A stretch of 64,000 bases of DNA from Sporomusa malonica. GTDB taxonomy: Bacteria > Bacillota > Negativicutes > Sporomusales > Sporomusaceae. The notes beneath the pieces are model-generated. The model made no database searches and was not told the origin of the DNA. It saw only the letters and a list, made by a program, of their open reading frames with translations. Every line of letters starts with the position of its first letter. Position 1 is the first letter of the stretch. Of this stretch, positions 59,705-64,000 are shown in pieces. Location of the stretch: the NCBI RefSeq assembly GCF_041428715.1, contig NZ_CP155572.1; one strand, written 5' to 3'. The position numbers and the translations under genes were made by a program.

Positions 59705-60774
59705 GTAATAAACATATTGTAGTAATTCCCGGCGACGGAATTGGTGCCGAGATCACGGCTGCTGCCCTGAGTGTAGCGCAGGCGGCAGCAGAAAAATGCG
59801 GTTGTAGTTTTACCCACGAAATTAAACAGGCAGGCGGAGCAGCTATTGATGCATTTGGCGTTCCCTTACCTGAGGATACGGTTGAAGCCTGTCGTAAGGC
59901 TGATGGTGTGCTTTTGGGCGCTGTTGGCGGGCCGAAATGGGATAATGTTGCCCCTGAGCTCAGAGCCGAGAAAGCCATTTTAGGATTGCGTAAAGCGCTT
60001 GGCTTATATGCAAATCTGCGCCCGGTCAAGGCGTTTCCGGCACTGGCTGGACAGTCGCCGTTAAAACCTGAGATTGTCAGCACAGTAGATATACTGATTG
60101 TCCGTGAACTTAATGGCGGTATTTATTATGGCCCTCGTCAGGAGGCAACCATGATTAAGGGCATTGAGCAGGCATGTGACAGTGAAGTATACAGCCGGCC
60201 GGAGGTTGAACGCATTGTGCGTCTGGCTTGCCGTGCGGCTATTAGCCGCAAGGGCCGGGTCATGTCTGTCGATAAGGCCAATGTTTTGGCCACCTCCCGC
60301 CTATGGCGCAAAGTGGCTGCAGAGGTAGCAGCGGACTATAGCCAAATTACGTTAGATAATATGTATGTTGACAATTGTGCTATGCAGCTGGTATTAAATC
60401 CAGGCAGTTTTGACGTAATTGTGACCGGTAATTTATTTGGGGATATTCTCAGCGACGAAGCCGCCGTACTAACAGGCTCGATTGGTCTTTTGCCATCAGC
60501 CAGTTTAGGCGATGGTACCGGACTCTACGAACCAATCCATGGTTCCGCGCCCGACATTGCTGGTAAAGGGATTGCTAACCCGCTGGGGACAATACTGTCA
60601 GCAGCGATGCTGTTTAGGTATTCATTAGGCAATGAACAAGCAGCGGTGATGATTGAAAAGGCTGTTGACCAGGTTTTGGCTGACGGTTACCGGACGGCAG
60701 ATATTTATCAACAAGGCTTTACCAAGGTATCAACAGAGGAAATGGGGCGGCAAGTAATCGCCAGACTGAGGTGA
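59701..60774 (+). CDS. leuB: 3-isopropylmalate dehydrogenase
   Basis: 357 residues. GDGIGAEI at the N-terminus, substrate arginines in LGLRKALGLYANLRPVK, catalytic VRELNGGIYYG, divalent-metal site NLFGDILSDEAA, and NAD-binding GSAPDIAGKGIANPLGTILSAAMLF. Oxidatively decarboxylates 3-isopropylmalate to 2-oxoisocaproate. Ribosome site gagggtaaccg lies in the leuD end. Confidence 0.97.
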   Translation: MSNKHIVVIPGDGIGAEITAAALSVAQAAAEKCGCSFTHEIKQAGGAAIDAFGVPLPEDTVEACRKADGVLLGAVGGPKWDNVAPELRAEKAILGLRKALGLYANLRPVKAFPALAGQSPLKPEIVSTVDILIVRELNGGIYYGPRQEATMIKGIEQACDSEVYSRPEVERIVRLACRAAISRKGRVMSVDKANVLATSRLWRKVAAEVAADYSQITLDNMYVDNCAMQLVLNPGSFDVIVTGNLFGDILSDEAAVLTGSIGLLPSASLGDGTGLYEPIHGSAPDIAGKGIANPLGTILSAAMLFRYSLGNEQAAVMIEKAVDQVLADGYRTADIYQQGFTKVSTEEMGRQVIARLR

Positions 60775-60782
60775 AATAAACT

Positions 60783-62453
60783 ATGCTCATGACAGGTGCA
60801 CAAGCGATTGTCGCGTGCCTGGTTAAGCAGGGCGTAGACACGGTATTCGGGTACCCGGGTGGAACAATTCTACCCCTTTATGATGCGCTGTATGGCTCGC
60901 CTGTTCGCCATGTGCTGACTGTGCATGAGCAGGGAGCCGCCCATGCAGCTGATGGCTATGCCAGAGCCAGCGGCCGGGTGGGGGTATGTATTGCTACCTC
61001 TGGCCCTGGTGCCACCAATCTGGTTACCGGCCTGGCGGCTGCTTTTATGGATTCTGTACCAGTAGTAGCCATTACCGGTCAGGTACAAACCAATCTGATT
61101 GGCCGAGACGCATTTCAGGAAATTGATATTACCGGGATTACTATGCCGATAACCAAGCATAACTTCTTGGTTAAGGATATCAGCAAGCTGACAGATACTC
61201 TGCGACGCGCTTTTGCTATCGCTAAGTCTGGGCGGCCTGGTCCAGTGCTTGTTGATATTCCCCGCGATCTTCAGATGAATAAGCATGACTTTACCGATAT
61301 TGATGCCGAGGTTCCCCACCAGATGCTTGTTCGGCAATCGCCTAATCTGCCATCGCTGATTACCAAAGCGGCGGCTGCGATCAGTGCTGCTAAAAGCCCA
61401 CTGATTATTGCCGGAGGCGGTTGTATCAACGCCAACGCCGGGCCGGCGCTTATTAAGTTCTCGGAGCAATGCGGCCTGCCGGTAGTTACTACATTGATGG
61501 GGATTGGCGCTATTGCTGGCAATCACCCAAATCTTTTAGGGATGACCGGCTTGCATGGGCTTAAGCAGGCAAACCACGCCGTGTATGCAGCCGATGTGCT
61601 TATTGTTACCGGCAGTAGATTTAATGACCGGGTAACAGGCGATAGAGCTCGCTATGCTGACGGCAAAACGATTATTCATATTGACATTGATCCAGCTGAA
61701 GTGCATAAAAATGTCGATGCGGCTGTGCCGCTTGTTGGCGAGATGAATAGTATCCTGGCAGAGCTTACTCAGGCTGTGAAACCTGGAGAATTATCAGGAT
61801 GGTGGAAAACCATCAGGGATTGGCAGGCAGAGTATGACGAGGTATTTGCTGGTAATGAGCTGTCGGCGCCATGGGTTATGACTGAATTGAACAGGCAGGT
61901 AGCAGAGCAAGAGGTCATCTATGTTACTGATGTTGGTCAGCACCAGATGTGGGCAGCACAGTACCTGTCGGTTATGAGTCCGCGCGGCTTTCTGACCTCA
62001 GGCGGTTTGGGGGCTATGGGCTTTGGACTGCCGGCAGCCTTAGGGGCGCAGCTCTCAAGACCTGACAAACGGGTCATTCACATTGTGGGTGATGCCGGAC
62101 TGAGGATGACTGGCTGCGAGCTGTATACAATAGCTGCAGAACAGCTGCCGATACTCTCAATTGTCATTAACAACAACAGTCTGGGGATGGTCAGACAGCT
62201 GCAGCACTGCTTTTTTAATCAGCGTTACTCGGCATCACTCTTACCTATGCCAATGGACTTCGCGGCATTTGCTAAGGCTTTTAGTATTCCTGCGGCAATA
62301 ACAAACAGCCCAGACGAGTTTAGCCAGGCATTTGCTGAAGCGTGGCAGCAGCAGGGGCCTTCGCTCATTGTCGCTAATATCGCCACCGCTGACCTGGTTA
62401 CCCCGATGATTGCTCCTGGCGGTGCTATGGATGCATATGTTGACGTTAAGTAG
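60783..62453 (+). CDS. ilvB: acetolactate synthase large (catalytic) subunit
   Basis: 556 residues, ThDP enzyme. N-terminal GYPGGTILPLYD and catalytic glutamate in VHEQGAAHAADGYARASG (about 49). Central domain GGGCINANAG, then FGLPAALGAQL. The ThDP-Mg motif reads GDAGLRMTGCEL...INNNSLGMVRQ; the usual third glycine of GDG is alanine here. Condenses pyruvate to acetolactate (or with 2-oxobutyrate). gaggtga overlaps the leuB stop. Last gene of the operon, far from ilvN. A transaminase and dihydroxy-acid dehydratase are absent from this operon. Confidence 0.95.
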   Translation: MLMTGAQAIVACLVKQGVDTVFGYPGGTILPLYDALYGSPVRHVLTVHEQGAAHAADGYARASGRVGVCIATSGPGATNLVTGLAAAFMDSVPVVAITGQVQTNLIGRDAFQEIDITGITMPITKHNFLVKDISKLTDTLRRAFAIAKSGRPGPVLVDIPRDLQMNKHDFTDIDAEVPHQMLVRQSPNLPSLITKAAAAISAAKSPLIIAGGGCINANAGPALIKFSEQCGLPVVTTLMGIGAIAGNHPNLLGMTGLHGLKQANHAVYAADVLIVTGSRFNDRVTGDRARYADGKTIIHIDIDPAEVHKNVDAAVPLVGEMNSILAELTQAVKPGELSGWWKTIRDWQAEYDEVFAGNELSAPWVMTELNRQVAEQEVIYVTDVGQHQMWAAQYLSVMSPRGFLTSGGLGAMGFGLPAALGAQLSRPDKRVIHIVGDAGLRMTGCELYTIAAEQLPILSIVINNNSLGMVRQLQHCFFNQRYSASLLPMPMDFAAFAKAFSIPAAITNSPDEFSQAFAEAWQQQGPSLIVANIATADLVTPMIAPGGAMDAYVDVK

Positions 62454-62520
62454 TAGTTTTAGATAAATTTCATACTATGGTGAATTTTTACAAGAGCAGT
62501 GGTATTGTATAAAAAGATGG

Positions 62521-62572
62521 CCTATAATCCTGTAAAGCATTAGTTTATTGGGATTATAGGCTTTTGTTTTTA
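62521..62572 (+). terminator. terminator of the ilv-leu operon
   Basis: CCTATAATCC (62521-62530) / GGATTATAGG (62551-62560), 20-base loop, then CTTTTGTTTTT. Confidence 0.9.
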
Positions 62573-62663
62573 TGGCTGATGGTGGAGTATTACAATAAAT
62601 ATTATAATGTTTTATTGCAAGTTAGCGCACGATCCGGTAAAACCGTATCACTTTAGCAATGAA

Positions 62664-62774
62664 ATGAATATGTTATTACAGATCGTTGCCGGCAAGCTCG
62701 CCAAGCAGCTTAAAGCTGAGCGTAACCTGCAGCGTAAGGAGGATGCCAATTGTGCCTCAATTCGCCATTATTGA
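62664..62774 (+). CDS. possible 36-aa ORF overlapping the next small gene
   Basis: Reads MNMLLQIVAGKLAKQLKAER and on to IRHY, a plausible short amphipathic helix with good codon use. No ribosome site precedes it and its end overlaps the following gene by 23 bp. It may supply ribosomes to that gene by coupling. Confidence 0.3.
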   Translation: MNMLLQIVAGKLAKQLKAERNLQRKEDANCASIRHY

Positions 62775-62940
62775 CGCCGGTAAGGAATATTGCATTGTAC
62801 CGCTGACGCCGGCTGCTATGCATTATGCCGCCCAATGCCGAGGTAAGATGACGTATTCTAAGCGGACTATTGCCCAGTCAGCAGTCAAACGGATGGAAGA
62901 GAAACTAGGTCAGCGTATAAAGCGTGAAGTTTACAAGTAA
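62752..62940 (+). CDS. small basic protein of unknown function, 62 aa
   Basis: GTG start at 62752, chosen because aaggagg lies 8 bases upstream; the in-frame ATG at 62743 is too near the site, and a longer ORF from 62686 is not supported. Sequence contains FAIIDAGKEYCIVPLTPAAMHYAAQ and a strongly basic C-terminus (AVKRMEEKLGQRIKREVYK). Not recognised. An AGCCGG/CCGGCT hairpin follows the stop (62940-62956). Confidence 0.6.
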   Translation: MPQFAIIDAGKEYCIVPLTPAAMHYAAQCRGKMTYSKRTIAQSAVKRMEEKLGQRIKREVYK

Positions 62941-63080
62941 GCCGGGGATTCCGGCTGGCGTGATGGTGGACAAGCGAGGACGGAAGGGAAGGATCCGGTT
63001 ATTTTTATAATGGACGCTGCACAAAACCACCACAAAATCATAGTATGTAATGTACCCACTATGTAAAAGGAGGCATACTT

Positions 63081-63191
63081 ATGGGAAATGGATTTGGTGG
63101 TTTCGGAGGCAATAATGGTAGCTGTTTTATAATTATCATTATAATAATTTTACTGTTCTTTTGCTTCAATGATGACTGTAGCTCAATCTAA
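63081..63191 (+). CDS. YjcZ-like glycine-rich micro-protein, 36 aa
   Basis: Ribosome site aaaggagg lies 7 bases before ATG 63081. The N-terminal half is Gly/Asn/Phe-rich (MGNGFGGFGGNNGSCF), then a stretch of seven isoleucines and FFCF, and an acidic CSSI end. The layout of a Gly-rich head and one hydrophobic span matches YjcZ-family sporulation proteins. Function is unknown in the family. Confidence 0.65.
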   Translation: MGNGFGGFGGNNGSCFIIIIIIILLFFCFNDDCSSI

Positions 63192-63262
63192 CATAGTTTA
63201 TTCGTAGTAAAAGTCACAACTAATCTAAAGTGCCGCCCGCTTAGAGATCGGTTGTGTCATAA

Positions 63263-63294
63263 GTCGCCTGTCCTTCGGGGTGGGCGATTTTTTT
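63263..63294 (+). terminator. intrinsic terminator
   Basis: TCGCC (63263-63267) / GGCGA (63283-63287) with inner CCTTCGGGG, followed by a T-run. The rest of the 308-bp gap 63192-63499 shows no other structure or ORF. Confidence 0.8.
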
Positions 63295-63499
63295 CATTTA
63301 TCTCCTCTTTACACCTGCAAACGTTTGTTCTTACTCTTAACCGGCATCGCCAGCAATGATAAAAAGCAAAGAATAACAAGCAGTAAAAAAGGATAAAAAC
63401 TCTGTAAATACAAGCATTAAAGGGTAGCGGTAAAGACAAACTGTAATTGCAGTGGTATCATATAGATACAACTGCTTTTGTTTTTGAAAGGATGATACT

Positions 63500-64000
63500 A
63501 TGAACGCAACTGTTGTACGGGCTGAAAATCTGGGCAAGACATATGGCGATTTTCGGGCGCTTAAGGGCATCTCATTTACTATAGAAGCCGGACAGTGTTT
63601 TGGTTTTTTAGGTCACAACGGCGCAGGAAAGACAACAACCATGCGCATGATATATGGCATGTCTACTGTTGAGGAAGGCGGACTATGGTTGTTTGAACAG
63701 CCTGTCAGGCTGACACCACCGGAAATTAAAGGTAGATTGGGTGTTGTGCCGCAGGAAGATAATCTTGATGATGATTTGACAGTCATTGAAAACCTGGAGG
63801 TATATGGCTTCATTTACGGTTTAAGCCGTGCCGAATCCAGGGCGCGTGGCAACGATTTGCTTAAGTTTATGGGGCTGGAAGATAAAGAAAATAGTGGTAT
63901 TGAAAGCTTGTCAGGTGGTCTGAAACGGCGGCTGGTTATTGCCCGGGCGCTAATGAACCGCCCGGACATTGTTATCTTAGATGAGCCGACGACTGGGCTT
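63500..64000 (+). CDS. ABC transporter ATP-binding protein (DrrA/NodI-like), truncated by window end
   Basis: First 167 residues of an ABC ATPase. Walker A GHNGAGKTTT (about 38-47), Q-loop VVPQEDNLDDDLTV, signature LSGGLKRRL (about 138), Walker B IVILDEPTTGL at the window end. The PQEDNLDDDLTV/YG.IYGL style is that of DrrA/NodI-type exporters, whose permease gene normally follows. gaaagga precedes ATG 63500. Not linked to the NRPS by position. Confidence 0.93.
   Translation, partial: MNATVVRAENLGKTYGDFRALKGISFTIEAGQCFGFLGHNGAGKTTTMRMIYGMSTVEEGGLWLFEQPVRLTPPEIKGRLGVVPQEDNLDDDLTVIENLEVYGFIYGLSRAESRARGNDLLKFMGLEDKENSGIESLSGGLKRRLVIARALMNRPDIVILDEPTTGL

Noticed and set aside
1..64000. CRISPR arrays, rRNA genes, phage genes, intact insertion sequences
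   Set aside because: No regular spacer-repeat array, rRNA core, phage structural gene or transposase was seen; repeats found are dispersed or intragenic.

Overview
The window reads as a chromosomal segment of a spore-forming, Gram-negative-type (diderm) Firmicute, most likely Negativicutes/Sporomusaceae. Three things point there. The order tRNA-Ser / SRP RNA / dnaX / ybaB / recR / yaaL / bofA is the classic Bacillus-Clostridium order. bofA, a YjcZ-like micro-protein and a GH18 lipoprotein fit a spore former. A 1110-residue secreted TPR protein ending in an outer-membrane-type beta-barrel requires an outer membrane. The taxon is inferred from content only.

Layout. 1-3.9 kb: LytTR response regulator, DASS-type dicarboxylate transporter and succinyl-CoA:acetate-type CoA transferase. 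4-5.2 kb: four very small genes and a structured repeat-like element. 5.3-8.8 kb: a four-gene operon with a consensus promoter overlapped by a Fur-box-like site; two HMA2-like membrane proteins, an atypical P1B ATPase and a small glycine-rich membrane protein, resembling ferrosome (fez) loci. 9-14.7 kb: STAS protein, then the tRNA/SRP RNA/dnaX/recR/bofA housekeeping block with two yaaL paralogs. 14.8-27.3 kb: a c-di-GMP-I riboswitch and terminator ahead of a six-gene exopolysaccharide operon (TPR beta-barrel exporter, UDP-sugar dehydrogenase, NodB-fold proteins, PilZ-GT2 synthase, GH18 lipoprotein). 27.4-33.7 kb: a perfect 60-bp palindrome, a dispersed repeat, a membrane protein, Fe-alcohol dehydrogenase and a giant acyl-CoA dehydratase activase on the minus strand. 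34-49.3 kb: MFS exporter, a 4427-residue four-module NRPS ending in a reductase domain, and an Sfp-type phosphopantetheinyl transferase. 49.4-51.1 kb: small gene, NlpC/P60 hydrolase and methylglyoxal synthase. 51.2-54.3 kb: a ykkC-family (probably ppGpp) riboswitch before paaK-ACT, then a PfkB sugar kinase. 54.3-62.5 kb: a second ykkC-family riboswitch in tandem with a leucine T-box before ilvN-ilvC-leuA-leuC-leuD-leuB-ilvB. 62.6-64 kb: micro-proteins and the start of an ABC transporter ATPase, cut by the window end.

Four systems stand out. (i) The polysaccharide operon mixes alginate-like and poly-GlcNAc-like parts and appears to be controlled by c-di-GMP at both RNA and protein level; three of its four NodB folds look catalytically dead. 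(ii) The NRPS cluster is self-contained and predicts an N-acyl tetrapeptide aldehyde or alcohol; its first two extension modules are an almost identical recent duplication. (iii) The putative iron-storage organelle operon has an iron-regulated promoter. (iv) The branched-chain amino acid operon is read through two serial RNA decisions, an alarmone-type aptamer followed by an uncharged-tRNA sensor.

All function calls are from reading motifs by eye; no search or folding program was run.
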